A DNA stretch of 64,000 bases from Candidatus Jettenia caeni (lineage in GTDB: Bacteria; Planctomycetota; Brocadiia; Brocadiales; Brocadiaceae). The translations under genes and the position numbers were made by a program. Under the pieces are notes generated by a model. It searched no databases, was not told where the DNA came from, and saw nothing but the letters and a program-made list of their open reading frames with translations. Of this stretch, positions 12,541-22,408 are shown in pieces (positions within the stretch are counted from its first letter, which is position 1; every line of letters begins with the position of its first letter). The stretch spans positions 246,686-310,685 of the forward strand of contig BAFH01000002.1 of the NCBI GenBank assembly GCA_000296795.1. The letters are read 5' to 3'.

Positions 12541-13335
12541 ATGCTAGATTGTCTGGTTTCCGAAGAAATCATTAAGGGATTAAAAACAAAAATCATTGGA
12601 AGTGCTGTAGTTATTCATGACCGAATAACCTCAACGATGGATGTTGCCAAAAAAATTGCCCATAGGAGTTTTAAAAATGGCATGGTAATTTTTACAGAAG
12701 AGCAAACTCACGGAAGGGGACGTTCAGGCAAATTATGGTCTTGCCAAAAATCTAAAGGGTTGCTTTTTACAATTTTAATAAGGCATACTATCCAGCCAGA
12801 CCATTTATGCCTATTAACCGGCACTATAGCTGTTTCAATCACAGAGACAATTCGCGAGACTTTAAAGCTCCCGGCAGTAATTAAATGGCCTAATGATATT
12901 TTAATCTATGGGAAAAAGGTGGGAGGTGTATTGGTAGAATTGGAAAAAAGACCTAAAAAACAACCAATATTTTTAATTGGTATAGGTCTGAATGTCAATA
13001 CCTCTGAAAAAGAGTTACCAAAACAAACACGTTTACCGGTAACATCTTTAGCTATCGAAAAAAATGAGCTTATAGATCGTACGACCCTTGCAACTGCATT
13101 ACTTCAAGATATCGACAAATGGTATTTAATTTTAAAGGACGAACACTTTAGGTATATTGCTGAACGATGGAGGGAATTTTGTATTACGATCGGAGAGAAG
13201 TTAACTATTGCCGATTGTGGTAAAGATTATTCTGGCCAGGTAATCGATATTTCTAATAACGGAGGCTTGATGTTGCGGTTAGATAACGGTGAGATAAAAA
13301 TATTCCGTGGTGAACATGCCACGATCAAATATTAG
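12541..13335 (+). CDS. birA: biotin--[acetyl-CoA carboxylase] ligase
   Basis: The enzyme makes biotinyl-AMP and transfers biotin to the carboxyl-carrier protein of acetyl-CoA carboxylase. The biotin/ATP loop reads GRGRSGKLWSC near residues 59-69; KWPNDILI and KVGGVLVEL follow in the family order, and a short C-terminal SH3-like domain closes the protein. At 264 residues it begins directly with the catalytic domain and has no N-terminal winged helix, so it is a class I ligase that cannot act as the biotin repressor in the E. coli manner. Confidence 0.93.
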   Translation: MLDCLVSEEIIKGLKTKIIGSAVVIHDRITSTMDVAKKIAHRSFKNGMVIFTEEQTHGRGRSGKLWSCQKSKGLLFTILIRHTIQPDHLCLLTGTIAVSITETIRETLKLPAVIKWPNDILIYGKKVGGVLVELEKRPKKQPIFLIGIGLNVNTSEKELPKQTRLPVTSLAIEKNELIDRTTLATALLQDIDKWYLILKDEHFRYIAERWREFCITIGEKLTIADCGKDYSGQVIDISNNGGLMLRLDNGEIKIFRGEHATIKY

Positions 13336-13478
13336 CAAAACACCACCTTAAATCATATACTATTTTGAGACTGCGGAAAATGAGAATCAAAAGAATGGGA
13401 GCCTAAAAAACCGTCTCTTCCCGTCTTTACAGCTTTTGGTTCATAAAATCTTCTTGCTTTTACATTCTTAACTTACCA

Positions 13479-14030
13479 TTACTTTAATCGTAACATTTTC
13501 TCAATAGCAAACAACCTTGCTTCAATCCTGCTCGTCTGTTTTGAAAGATCATTATACACAAGATATCCCAGAATAAGCATAAGTGCTGTATAGGCTATTA
13601 TGATATAAGTAGAAATGGGTACACGGCTCATTTCTGATTCTTTCTTTTTCTGTTGTATTCTTGATCCAGAAAATGATGTTTCGGTATAGTTCTTTGATCC
13701 TTGAAATACAATCTCACGACTCTGTATTGATTTTGCTTTTTCCGCAGGTTTTTCATATAAACGTCCAATCAAGACTTTTTGCTTAGGCATTATAATGCCG
13801 CCTGAATCATCATTAACCTCACTTATAGGTTGTTGTATCTTTATAATATCTGAAATCTCTTTACTGTTTGCCGAAACAGGTATTTGTTGTTTTATTGCTA
13901 TTTGCTGGTTACTTTTCTCATTATTCAGATCAACGGCATTTTCGCTCTCTAAGGGAAGCAATTTTTTATTTTCATTTGCAATCTTCATCCAACCCAATGG
14001 GTCATTCCCAAGCACACTACCCTTTCCCAT
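13479..14030 (-). CDS. hypothetical protein with C-terminal membrane anchor
   Basis: The 183 residues are mostly polar and low in complexity (about residues 1-140), with one clear transmembrane segment near residues 145-165 (IIIAYTALMLILGYLVY) and a short tail predicted to be helical (SRIEARLFAIEKMLRL). It lies 142 bases downstream of the ParA gene on the same strand, so a role as membrane-linked partner of that ATPase is possible but only by context. I do not recognise the family. The start ATG at 14030 has a GGAGAAG ribosome-binding site. Confidence 0.7.
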   Translation of the reverse strand: MGKGSVLGNDPLGWMKIANENKKLLPLESENAVDLNNEKSNQQIAIKQQIPVSANSKEISDIIKIQQPISEVNDDSGGIIMPKQKVLIGRLYEKPAEKAKSIQSREIVFQGSKNYTETSFSGSRIQQKKKESEMSRVPISTYIIIAYTALMLILGYLVYNDLSKQTSRIEARLFAIEKMLRLK

Positions 14031-14172
14031 ATCTTCTCCTAATGTAGATTTTCTCGTAATAATATATTACAATCACTTACATTATATTTTAATGAGACTC
14101 ACGACAGAAACACACTTCCCAAACCTTCTAGCATTACGATAAATATCCCCTTTTATCATCAAAATAAACAAC

Positions 14173-14961
14173 TTATATTTCCAACAAATTAAGATTTCTG
14201 TTATTTTCCTGCTGTATGACTTCCTTTGCAAGGGCCATGTAATCTGCAGAACCATAAGAATCAGGCGCATAAGATGTAATTGGCTTACCATGACTGGGAG
14301 ATTCTGAAAGTTTCACATTTTTCCTGATAATTGTATTAAATACCTTATCTTCAAAGTGTTCTTTAACCTTTTCAACAACTTCCTTGCTAAGTCGGGTACG
14401 ACTAATATACATACAAAGAATTATTCCGGTAATCTCTAAATTATTATTTAATCTTTTTCTCACAACCTCAAATGTATCCAACAACTTACCCACCCCTCGT
14501 AATGCGAAAAATTCAGTTTGTACGGGAATAAACATCTCATGTACTAACGTCAAGACATTAAGAGTCAATAAGCCAAGAGAAGGAGGACAGTCAAAGAGAA
14601 TATAATCATATCGGTCTAATACATTTCCCAAATGTTCTTTTAGCACCGTCTCTCGTCCAACAACACCGACAAGCTCAATTTCTGCGCCCGAGAGGTCAAT
14701 ATCTGCAGGAATAATATCGAGACCTTTAATATGGGTAGGTAAAATTACTTCGTCTGGTTTACATTCACCCTTAATGAGGTTGTATACGGAACATTTTAGA
14801 TTGTAAATGTCTACCCCAAGATGTACGCTCAAATTGGCCTGTGGATCCATATCGACAATCAACACTTTTTTCCCCAGCATTGCAAGACATGCGCCCAAAT
14901 TTGCCGTTGTAGTAGTCTTCCCTACTCCTCCCTTCTGGTTAAGTAATGCTATACTTCTCAT
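14173..14961 (-). CDS. parA: ParA/Soj-type partition ATPase
   Basis: ParA ATPases position chromosomes or other cargo by ATP-dependent DNA binding. The deviant Walker A motif is KGGVGKTTTTANLG at the N-terminus; DMDPQANLS, FDCPPSLGLLTLN and IPVQTEFFALRG follow as in chromosomal Soj proteins. The ATG at 14970 is possible, but a GGGAGG site fits the ATG at 14961 (MRSIALLNQKGG), which is used here. No ParB gene is adjacent; downstream is a single-pass membrane protein of unknown role. Confidence 0.9.
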   Translation of the reverse strand: MRSIALLNQKGGVGKTTTTANLGACLAMLGKKVLIVDMDPQANLSVHLGVDIYNLKCSVYNLIKGECKPDEVILPTHIKGLDIIPADIDLSGAEIELVGVVGRETVLKEHLGNVLDRYDYILFDCPPSLGLLTLNVLTLVHEMFIPVQTEFFALRGVGKLLDTFEVVRKRLNNNLEITGIILCMYISRTRLSKEVVEKVKEHFEDKVFNTIIRKNVKLSESPSHGKPITSYAPDSYGSADYMALAKEVIQQENNRNLNLLEI

Positions 14962-15005
14962 TACGCACATCCTCCCACTAAAGGTAAGTTTTTTAAATCA
15001 ATAAA

Positions 15006-15034
15006 ATTAGGTATGTTTTATTGTTCATTGTCAA
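15006..15034 (-). promoter_or_regulatory. promoter candidate for parA
   Basis: A perfect TTGACA (15029-15034) is followed after 17 bases by CCTAAT (15006-15011) on the minus strand, about 45 bases before the ParA start. The -10 box is only a partial match. Confidence 0.35.
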
Positions 15035-15142
15035 CGAGAGTTTGTATCCATGTAAGAATATGAGAATATTCGATATAAATCACCCGAAAGTTTAGCATGT
15101 ATAATAGAAATTTCAAGCTATAAATTTAATAGCACTGACTAC

Positions 15143-15739
15143 TTAATCTTTTTTCTGACTTTTAAAAAACTCCTCAATACAATGATATTTTTCTGCTATC
15201 GCAGCTTCCCTTTGTTGTAGGGCATATGTGTGGGTAAAAATCTTTGATAGTAATTCGGTTGTTGAAAACACCTGCCCCCTCGCTATCTTCAAGATCGGTT
15301 TTAGTATAGGAGGTGTTTTTTTTACCGCATCCCAAAGGATATGAGCATCGATATTAAAATGAGCAGCAATATCATATATACAGAACTTTGAACGTCTGGG
15401 GTTGGAAATCGCCACACAATGTGCGCCAATTACCGTATTGTCATAAAGATATATCGGCATTGAAAGAAGAGTTAAACCTCCTGGACAAACATCCTCAAAG
15501 GGCCTTTTAAAATGGATAGCGCTTTTTGATAACTCCCAGCTATAGGACTGACAGAGGTCTTTGCGTTCACTGACAAAACGTAGCGTCTTACAATACGATG
15601 AAGCATTAATTTCATTAATTACGCTTCCATTCACATCATATATAACGCCATGTGTGTTTAAAATATCCATGAGGTAGATTTGAATACTTGAAATGAGTTC
15701 TTTTTCGGAGTTAATCTTTAATTGACCAGTCTGTTCCAT
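15143..15739 (-). CDS. stand-alone PocR-type sensory domain protein
   Basis: Nearly the whole 198-residue protein matches a PocR sensor domain as found fused to AraC regulators and histidine kinases: SSYCKTLRFVSERKDLC, then FEDVCPGGLTLLSMPIYL and GAHCVAISNPRR. The conserved cysteines (CK, C before Q, VCPGG) are present and in other PocR domains may bind a ligand or metal. There is no output domain, only a short C-terminal helix (YALQQREAAIAEKYHC). It must therefore signal through a partner; no partner is evident among the neighbours. Confidence 0.75.
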   Translation of the reverse strand: MEQTGQLKINSEKELISSIQIYLMDILNTHGVIYDVNGSVINEINASSYCKTLRFVSERKDLCQSYSWELSKSAIHFKRPFEDVCPGGLTLLSMPIYLYDNTVIGAHCVAISNPRRSKFCIYDIAAHFNIDAHILWDAVKKTPPILKPILKIARGQVFSTTELLSKIFTHTYALQQREAAIAEKYHCIEEFFKSQKKD

Positions 15740-16210
15740 ATAACGTAAAGTATTTCAGAATAGGGAGTATATCTGGGCAGCAGGCAAGACAAAGGGGATT
15801 ATTAGTTTCTCACGCTATACATAACTTAAAATAAGTTTCCAGTAAAATTCAAGAGATATTAATGTTCTTAATAACTGTTAAAAATATCACCATATCAGAC
15901 TACGGTAAAGACATCCATCGATTCTGGCAAAATCAACTTTTAAAATACTACGATAAATATTTCTTAGACACTTCTCTTTATAAGGAAGTATAATATGAAA
16001 AATTACGCCTATAAAATCTCATACATTCTGCAAAGAATGAAATAGTTAATCCGGATCAATAGAAATCATCGATAAAGATTACAAGATGGAAGATATTCCC
16101 GATATCTCAAAAAACTACGAGTTTCATTGCATAGCATATATACTTATCGGCTGTTCTGTCAAATTTAACATCAATGCATTTTTACTACACGCAGGGAGGT
16201 TTGAATAGTC
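15740..16210. other. 471-base intergenic region with short reading frames
   Basis: The region separates the PocR gene from the aminotransferase gene. I see no RNA gene. A 16-codon frame at 15995-16045 follows an AAGGAAG site, and a 40-codon frame at 16086-16208 ends two bases before the aminotransferase start. Either could be a leader peptide or chance. Confidence 0.4.
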
Positions 16211-17437
16211 ATGAAATTGTTAATCCCATCTGCCGGTATGCCTGTTTCTTTTCCAAATATAGTAAAAGGGCTGTTAGTATCCCTTAACCAGCCCATCAAT
16301 ACCTTTGAATCAGCCATGAAGGTTTATACAAATAAAAAATATTGTTATTTTACCAACTCAGGCATCACCGCCTTTTATATCATCCTGAAGGCCATCAGGA
16401 ATATCTCAGAGAAAACAGAAGTAATTATTCCCGCATATACATGCCCTTCTCTGGTTATTGCTATAAGAAAAGCGGGATTGAAGCCGGTATTATGTGATAT
16501 TTCCCTCAAAACATTCAATATGGATATCCAATCTATTAATACTTATACACAGGAAAACACCCTCTGCATAGCTCCTGCACATACGTTTGGATTACCTATT
16601 GATATGGAAGCTATAATAAATATTGCCCAAAAAAAATCTTTATTGGTAGTTGAGAATGCAACATCTTCATTAGGCACAACCATTCACCAACGCCCGACAG
16701 GAACTTTTGGTGATGTCGGCTTTTATAGCTTTGATCAGGAAAAAAACTTTTCTACACTTTCCGGCGGATGTATTATTACCGATAGAGAGGACATTGCAAA
16801 ATTCATTGAAACAGAATGTGCTTCACTGCCACAACCAGGATTGATTTCAAAATTAAACATTACTGCCAGATTGTTTGCATTAGCCTTTGCCGCATATCCC
16901 GTCTTTTACACAGTTTTTTATAATCTGACCCCTAAATTAAAAAACACTACCCTGCATGCTGATTTTCATAGTTTCGCCTACACAAAATTTCAAGCAGGCA
17001 TTGGATATACATTATTTAAACATGCATTTGAGCTTTTCAATAAACGGTTCGATCACGGCATTTTCTTATCTGACATGCTCAGTGGGATAAAGGGAATTAA
17101 AATTCCAGAGTTACATCCATACGCTGTTCCCGTGTTCAATCAGTTTCCTATTCTGTTCGATAATAAAAATATGAAAGAAACTTTTCTTAAAAGAATTAAT
17201 GATACAGGCATTAAGATCGTATTACCTTATCATAATCCAATCCATAGAATGTATGACTTAGGATATGATTTATATGAAGACCCATTTCCGAATGCTACCT
17301 ATTTTTCCCGAAGATTATTGTTGATTCCTACACATCCAATGATGAATATTGAAAAATTGTCGAAGATCGTAAGCATTATAAAAACGGGCTTAGAAGATGA
17401 TCTTAATGACAAACTTATGTATCCATCTCAATTATAA
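16211..17437 (+). CDS. DegT/DnrJ/EryC1/StrS-family PLP aminotransferase-like protein
   Basis: These enzymes transaminate sugar-nucleotide ketones or related substrates for polysaccharide or secondary metabolism. The 408-residue protein shows the family order: VIIPAYTCPSLVIAI, the pyridoxal-binding VVENATSSLGT, and the lysine segment FSFDQEKNFSTLSGG-like, where the lysine of EKN is the expected Schiff-base residue. The sequence is divergent and no sugar biosynthesis genes surround it, so the substrate cannot be named. The ATG at 16211 is preceded by GGGAGG at 16196-16201. Confidence 0.8.
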   Translation: MKLLIPSAGMPVSFPNIVKGLLVSLNQPINTFESAMKVYTNKKYCYFTNSGITAFYIILKAIRNISEKTEVIIPAYTCPSLVIAIRKAGLKPVLCDISLKTFNMDIQSINTYTQENTLCIAPAHTFGLPIDMEAIINIAQKKSLLVVENATSSLGTTIHQRPTGTFGDVGFYSFDQEKNFSTLSGGCIITDREDIAKFIETECASLPQPGLISKLNITARLFALAFAAYPVFYTVFYNLTPKLKNTTLHADFHSFAYTKFQAGIGYTLFKHAFELFNKRFDHGIFLSDMLSGIKGIKIPELHPYAVPVFNQFPILFDNKNMKETFLKRINDTGIKIVLPYHNPIHRMYDLGYDLYEDPFPNATYFSRRLLLIPTHPMMNIEKLSKIVSIIKTGLEDDLNDKLMYPSQL

Positions 17438-17534
17438 GCGTTAACTACACATCCATACTGCCAAAAAGGGATCTCGGATGAATCATTAAGAAGAACAATA
17501 AAATAATCTTGTTCAATAATCAGAGTGTTTAAAC

Positions 17535-19346
17535 TTAAAGTGTCAACAAACGCATGATGTCATTTCGAGTAGCATAAATAACTAAGGTAATAATAATAGC
17601 AAAACCAATGTATTGCGCTATGGAAAGGGTCCTCTGGCTTACAGGGGATCCTTTGATTCGTTCAATAGCTAAGAACATTAAATGGCCTCCATCGAGTACT
17701 GGAATAGGCAAAATATTCAAAATTGCAAGCTGGAGACTCAAAATGCCCAAAAAGTAGACCAGTTTGCCAAAACCAACTTTTGCCGATTCATAAGATGCCT
17801 GGGCAATCAAAATAAAGCCTCCGACATTTTTTGGAGAAAGTCTTTGGGAGAAAAAGCCTTTTATTGTCAGATAAAGTCTTTGTACATTAATGACAGCTTT
17901 TTTTGTGCCAACGACACATGAACCCAACAGACCGTATTTTTTTACTACTGTTTTTTCTCTAAATTTTACTCCGATACTTCCTACAGCATTTTTTTCATCT
18001 TTTTGAGGTTCTATGGTAGATACAAACCTTTCATTACCACGCATCCACTCAATCACCATAGGCTTCCCTTGGCTCGCCATTATCATCTGAAGCAGAGTGT
18101 TCCAGTCTTTTACCTCATTCTCGTTAAGTGAAGTAATTCTATCACCTGGTTTTAATCCAATCTTTTCTGCAGGAAATCCTTCAACAACAGAATCAACCTT
18201 CAACCCATAAAAAGGAGTGATGCTATTAAGAAACTCTTCTTTCGCTTTGCTATCACTCAGTGGGACAGAAATTAAGGTTACGATGCCATCCCTTTTCATG
18301 GTAAAGACACAGGTTTCTTCTTCTGAATTTATAACTAAATTCTTAATGTCAGTAAATCCTGTAACAGGCTTAGAATTGACTTCAAGAATCTCATCTCCTT
18401 CTTTTAAGCCTGCCTTACTTGCGCTACTATCGTCCTTTACTCCTTCTAAAATCGTACTTGCACAAGAAATACCAAGCATCCATCGGGTAGCTTTTGAAGG
18501 TGTCACCTTTAACTCTATTTCTTTATTATCTCGTAATACGGTAACAGACATCTCTTTGCCTGGATTACTCGCTTCTACTTCCCGGAATTCATCTTCTGTA
18601 GAAATTCGCTTACCATTTACAGCAACCACAACATCTTTAACCTGGAGATTAGCATCTCTGGCTGGGGAGTTGTTATTTTCAAATGCAAATATTTTATCAA
18701 CCTCCAGGCTCGTTGCAGGCATGATACCAATACGCTGTATACCATTCTCATTGTCATACCTGGGTATAACATTTACATCAAAAGTCCTATTATCCCGTTC
18801 AACTTTAAGATTTACACCAGTCGCTGGGCTGCTCAGGGCAACAATCGTAAAGAGATCTTCGAAATCAATATCTTTATCTTCATCAACCGCAACAATTTTA
18901 TCACCTCGCTGAATTCCTGCATCCCATGCTGGCCATCCGGGCATAACTTGCCCTACTTCCGGAGTAATAAAAGGCACACCGATTTGAAAGGCAACGATAA
19001 AAGCGAGAAAGGCTAAAACAGCATTTAATGCTACACCCGCTACAAGTACTGAGGCACGCTGACCGGCAGACTTGGATGAGAATTCCCAAGAAGCGCCTGT
19101 CTTTTCCTCTTCCGGACCTTCTCCGGCCAATTTAACATAACCCCCAAGAGGAAACAGGGAAAGCCGGTACTCAGTTTCTCCCCATTGTTTTTTTAATATC
19201 GCAGGCCCAAAACCCAATGAGAAAGCGAATACACGGACTCCTATCTTCTTTGCCATAAGGAAGTGGCCAAGCTCATGAATAAAGATAAGCAAACCGATGC
19301 CGATAATAACAAGAATAACATTAGTTGATACGTTTAAATAAGGCAT
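17535..19346 (-). CDS. rseP: site-2 intramembrane metalloprotease RseP with expanded PDZ region
   Basis: RseP-type proteases cut membrane-anchored anti-sigma factors. The zinc motif HELGH is at residues 24-28 in the first membrane segment, and the second active-site segment (NILPIPVLDGGHLM) is near the C-terminus. At 603 residues it is about 150 longer than the usual family member. Between the two halves four PDZ-like units can be traced, around MPGWPAWDAGIQRGDKI, NSPARDANLQVKDVVVAV, SSASKAGLKEGDEILEV and GFPAEKIGLKPGDRI, against the usual one or two. The start overlaps the dxr end by 26 bases and has an AGGAGAT site. It closes the ispG-dxr-rseP operon. Confidence 0.93.
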   Translation of the reverse strand: MPYLNVSTNVILVIIGIGLLIFIHELGHFLMAKKIGVRVFAFSLGFGPAILKKQWGETEYRLSLFPLGGYVKLAGEGPEEEKTGASWEFSSKSAGQRASVLVAGVALNAVLAFLAFIVAFQIGVPFITPEVGQVMPGWPAWDAGIQRGDKIVAVDEDKDIDFEDLFTIVALSSPATGVNLKVERDNRTFDVNVIPRYDNENGIQRIGIMPATSLEVDKIFAFENNNSPARDANLQVKDVVVAVNGKRISTEDEFREVEASNPGKEMSVTVLRDNKEIELKVTPSKATRWMLGISCASTILEGVKDDSSASKAGLKEGDEILEVNSKPVTGFTDIKNLVINSEEETCVFTMKRDGIVTLISVPLSDSKAKEEFLNSITPFYGLKVDSVVEGFPAEKIGLKPGDRITSLNENEVKDWNTLLQMIMASQGKPMVIEWMRGNERFVSTIEPQKDEKNAVGSIGVKFREKTVVKKYGLLGSCVVGTKKAVINVQRLYLTIKGFFSQRLSPKNVGGFILIAQASYESAKVGFGKLVYFLGILSLQLAILNILPIPVLDGGHLMFLAIERIKGSPVSQRTLSIAQYIGFAIIITLVIYATRNDIMRLLTL

Positions 19347-20475
19347 TTTTTATCTCCTGCCTTGCCCAGATATCAGCTGCTAAAACATCCTCCAGACAAG
19401 GGTTTTTAATAAAGTGATGATCATTTACCATCTTTTCTACATAAGATACTATCTCGGTAAATCGAATATGGCCATCCAAAAAGGCCTGAACTGCAACTTC
19501 ATTGGCGGCATTAAGAATCGCGCCAATTGTACCGCCTTCCCGAGCGGCTTGATACCCTAATTTCAGAGCCGGAAATTTTTCCATATCGGGCTTTTTGAAT
19601 GTAAGATTCCCTATACTTGATAAATCGAATGATTTTACACTCAAAGCCTTTCTTTCAGGGTATGTTAAAGCATATTGAATCGGGACCTTCATATCAGGCA
19701 TACCCATCTGCGCAATAACCGACCCATCACAAAATTCCACCATAGAATGAATGATTGATTGCGGATGTATCACGACATCAATTTGCTCTATCTTCAGATC
19801 AAATAACCATTTAGCCTCTATAATCTCCAGCGCCTTATTCATCAGAGTAGCTGAATCTATTGTTATCTTCTGTCCCATTTGCCAAGTTGGATGTTTGAGT
19901 GCCTGTGCTGGACTTACATCACAAAGCTTTTCTCGAGGATAATCGTAAAAAGGACCACCTGATGCTGTAATAATAACACGCTTGATTTCACCCGGCTTAC
20001 CAGATTGAAGAGATTGAAATATTGCGCTATGCTCACTATCTACGGGTAAAATTTGATTTTTTTTTGCCAACGACATCACTATATGCCCGGCCATAACAAG
20101 TGATTCCTTATTAGCCAGCGCAAGAATCTTCCCCTGTTGTAAAGTTGCAATAGCTGCCGGCAAACCCACTGCGCCTACCACAGCAGAAACCACAATATCT
20201 ACTTCTTTTTTTTGAACAATTTCTTCCAAACAATTGCTTCCCGTAATTACTTTTACATTATTGTTTGGAAAGCGACCTTTTATCTTTTCAACTAATTTGC
20301 TATCGTTTAAGGCAATATATGTTGGCTTGAATTCTTCAATTTGATCGGAAAGCAATTCCCATCGTGAATTTGAGGAGAGACCGATAACTCGAAACTTGTC
20401 TTTTAAATTTCGAGCAACTTCAAGAGTGTTTTTACCAATCGAGCCTGTAGAACCAAGAATAACAATATTTTTCAT
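19321..20475 (-). CDS. dxr: 1-deoxy-D-xylulose 5-phosphate reductoisomerase
   Basis: Dxr makes methylerythritol phosphate, the committed step of the non-mevalonate isoprenoid pathway. The NADPH motif ILGSTGSIGKNTLEV is at the N-terminus; ANKESLVMAG, the metal site PVDSEHSAIFQSL and the flexible loop TASGGPFYDYP follow. The frame opens at 20493, but the ATG at 20475 comes one base after the ispG stop and gives the normal N-terminus (MKNIVILGSTG). The protein is about 384 residues, normal for the family. Confidence 0.96.
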   Translation of the reverse strand: MKNIVILGSTGSIGKNTLEVARNLKDKFRVIGLSSNSRWELLSDQIEEFKPTYIALNDSKLVEKIKGRFPNNNVKVITGSNCLEEIVQKKEVDIVVSAVVGAVGLPAAIATLQQGKILALANKESLVMAGHIVMSLAKKNQILPVDSEHSAIFQSLQSGKPGEIKRVIITASGGPFYDYPREKLCDVSPAQALKHPTWQMGQKITIDSATLMNKALEIIEAKWLFDLKIEQIDVVIHPQSIIHSMVEFCDGSVIAQMGMPDMKVPIQYALTYPERKALSVKSFDLSSIGNLTFKKPDMEKFPALKLGYQAAREGGTIGAILNAANEVAVQAFLDGHIRFTEIVSYVEKMVNDHHFIKNPCLEDVLAADIWARQEIKNALFKRIN

Positions 20476-20476
20476 T

Positions 20477-21529
20477 TTAGGACATCTGGGCAATTTCTTC
20501 CAGGAGTTCCTCTACCATACGATCTTCCGGTATTTTCCGCACCTTCTCACCTTTCTTAAAAAGGAATCCAAATCCCTTTCCTCCAGCAATACCGATATCA
20601 ACTTCACGCGCTTCGCCAGGGCCATTAACAACACAACCCATAATCGCTATTTGGAGATGTTTTTTATCCTTTGGTAAACGCTGCCTAACTTTTTCTACAA
20701 TATTTACTAAATCGATCTCACAACGACCGCATGTAGGACAAGATATAAGTTCTGTCTTTTCGCTTTTATAAAGGCCAAGCGCTTCAAGAATATCATAACC
20801 AGCCTTAATCTCTAGCTCGGATGCACCAGTATAAGAAACCCTTAAGGTATCCCCAATACCCTCAGAAAGTAACGCTCCAATACCAATAGCTGATTTAATA
20901 GTAGCAAGGCTTGGCGGCCCTGCAGCGGTAACACCTAAATGCAGTGGATAATCACACAGGGCAGCTATAGATCTATAGGCGCTTAAGGTTGAAGGAACAT
21001 CTGAAGCCTTGAGAGATAATACAATATCCTTAAATCCGATTGATTCAAAATGCTCACAATAATTCAGGACTGTTTTTACCATCAACATTGTTAAATCCTC
21101 GTGTTTATCTTCATTACCACGAACAGATCCTGAATTAACTCCAATACGAATTGGAATGCCCTTATCTTTAGCAGCACGTACAACCTCTTCCAGCTTCTCT
21201 TTATCCTTCATATTTCCAGGGTTAATTCGTATTTTATCAACCCCTTGCGCAATAGATTCCAATGCTAAATGATGACCAAAGTGAATATCAGCAACGATTG
21301 GAATTTGTATCTGCCTTTTAATAGCACCAAGACATTTAGCCACAACAATAGTAGGTACTGCAACACGTACGATATGACATCCTATTGCCTCAAGCTCCTT
21401 AATTTGCTGAACCGTAGCATCAATATTCTCTGTGTGGGTTTTAGTCATAGTTTGCACAGAGATTGGATTTTCTCCGCCAATTAATACACCACCAATATTC
21501 ACTACCCTTGTTTTCCGCCTTTGAATCAT
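20477..21529 (-). CDS. ispG: 4-hydroxy-3-methylbut-2-enyl diphosphate synthase (IspG/GcpE)
   Basis: IspG is the 4Fe-4S reductase that opens the cyclic diphosphate late in the methylerythritol phosphate pathway. The 350 residues contain the TIM-barrel start (VQTMTKTHTENIDATVQQI) and the cluster cysteines CPTCGRC and GCVVNGPGEA near the C-terminus. It is followed at once by dxr and rseP, so three genes form one transcription unit and link isoprenoid synthesis with envelope stress proteolysis. Confidence 0.97.
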   Translation of the reverse strand: MIQRRKTRVVNIGGVLIGGENPISVQTMTKTHTENIDATVQQIKELEAIGCHIVRVAVPTIVVAKCLGAIKRQIQIPIVADIHFGHHLALESIAQGVDKIRINPGNMKDKEKLEEVVRAAKDKGIPIRIGVNSGSVRGNEDKHEDLTMLMVKTVLNYCEHFESIGFKDIVLSLKASDVPSTLSAYRSIAALCDYPLHLGVTAAGPPSLATIKSAIGIGALLSEGIGDTLRVSYTGASELEIKAGYDILEALGLYKSEKTELISCPTCGRCEIDLVNIVEKVRQRLPKDKKHLQIAIMGCVVNGPGEAREVDIGIAGGKGFGFLFKKGEKVRKIPEDRMVEELLEEIAQMS

Positions 21530-21641
21530 AATCTTATGATAAATTTTATATTTACAGTAATTTTAATGTACAAAGCATCTATAGATTAGCAATTATATGA
21601 GCATCTTATTGATTTTGTCAAATGTAAACTTACTATTAACC

Positions 21642-22298
21642 TTAGTTACCAGACAATGTTGCACGCCAATTCGTTGAAAGAAGACGGCAAGAAGCAAGTT
21701 CAGCAGCAGCATCTTTATCCTCGTACCGGCTATGCATAATTTTATTGGCACAAGCAATAGTCCACTGTGGAAATGGCCGATCAAGAAGGATTAGTGGAAG
21801 GCCTCTTTCGACAAATCCCTCATGGATAACCCTAAAATACCAACCTGTCCGACCACTGAGTTTAACCCTTTCTGCTAAATCTTGAATCCTCCATCTGCTT
21901 GATATCTTCCAGCATGGCTGCCGAGGTTGAGAAACTTGTAATTGGCTATCTCCAATAGCATACATATCACCGATACAAACAGACTCTTCGGTAAGCCCCT
22001 TCACAGTAAAGTTTTCTCCGAATGCTCCGTAGGGTAATTTAACACTTACGATTTCATTATGCCAGGCGATATAGTGATCAGCAGAATATCCAAGAACTGC
22101 CTTATCAGCACCACCGTGATGTTTCAGGTCAGCTTGACCATCACCTGAAAGATTTGACTTGCCTAACCAAATCCTCCCTTCTGCAGGTTCTTTGAAAAAT
22201 CCGGTTACCCAAGAATTTTCGCTAACAAGCGAACCCGTCTCTATGGTAACAATTTTAGGTCTGCCGACTTGAATTGAAAGTATATAAGGCGCTTCCAT
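21642..22298 (-). CDS. MOSC-domain protein, YiiM type
   Basis: The 218-residue protein has the MOSC hallmark DGQADLKHHGGADKAVLGY, then a conserved cysteine in EESVCIGDMYAIGDSQLQVSQPRQPCWK. In E. coli YiiM this family reduces N-hydroxylated compounds with a molybdenum cofactor. In an organism that handles hydroxylamine-level nitrogen compounds such an activity would be of interest, but the substrate here is unknown. The terminator at 22330-22365 isolates it from the nxr operon upstream. Confidence 0.88.
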   Translation of the reverse strand: MEAPYILSIQVGRPKIVTIETGSLVSENSWVTGFFKEPAEGRIWLGKSNLSGDGQADLKHHGGADKAVLGYSADHYIAWHNEIVSVKLPYGAFGENFTVKGLTEESVCIGDMYAIGDSQLQVSQPRQPCWKISSRWRIQDLAERVKLSGRTGWYFRVIHEGFVERGLPLILLDRPFPQWTIACANKIMHSRYEDKDAAAELASCRLLSTNWRATLSGN

Positions 22299-22329
22299 CC
22301 TCTTTATATTTCCATCTTAAACCAAAAAA

Positions 22330-22365
22330 AATTCCAGTGAAGTATTTTGCTACCTCACTGGAATT
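22330..22365 (-). terminator. strong intrinsic terminator closing the nxr/cupredoxin unit
   Basis: A perfect 11-base stem (22330-22340 with 22355-22365; arms AATTCCAGTGA and TCACTGGAATT) is followed on the minus strand by a run of eight T. It lies 44 bases after the stop of the cupredoxin gene. Confidence 0.85.
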
Positions 22366-22408
22366 CTTATAGCAGCGCATTCTGGGTAAATAATCTACAT
22401 TGTTAAGC

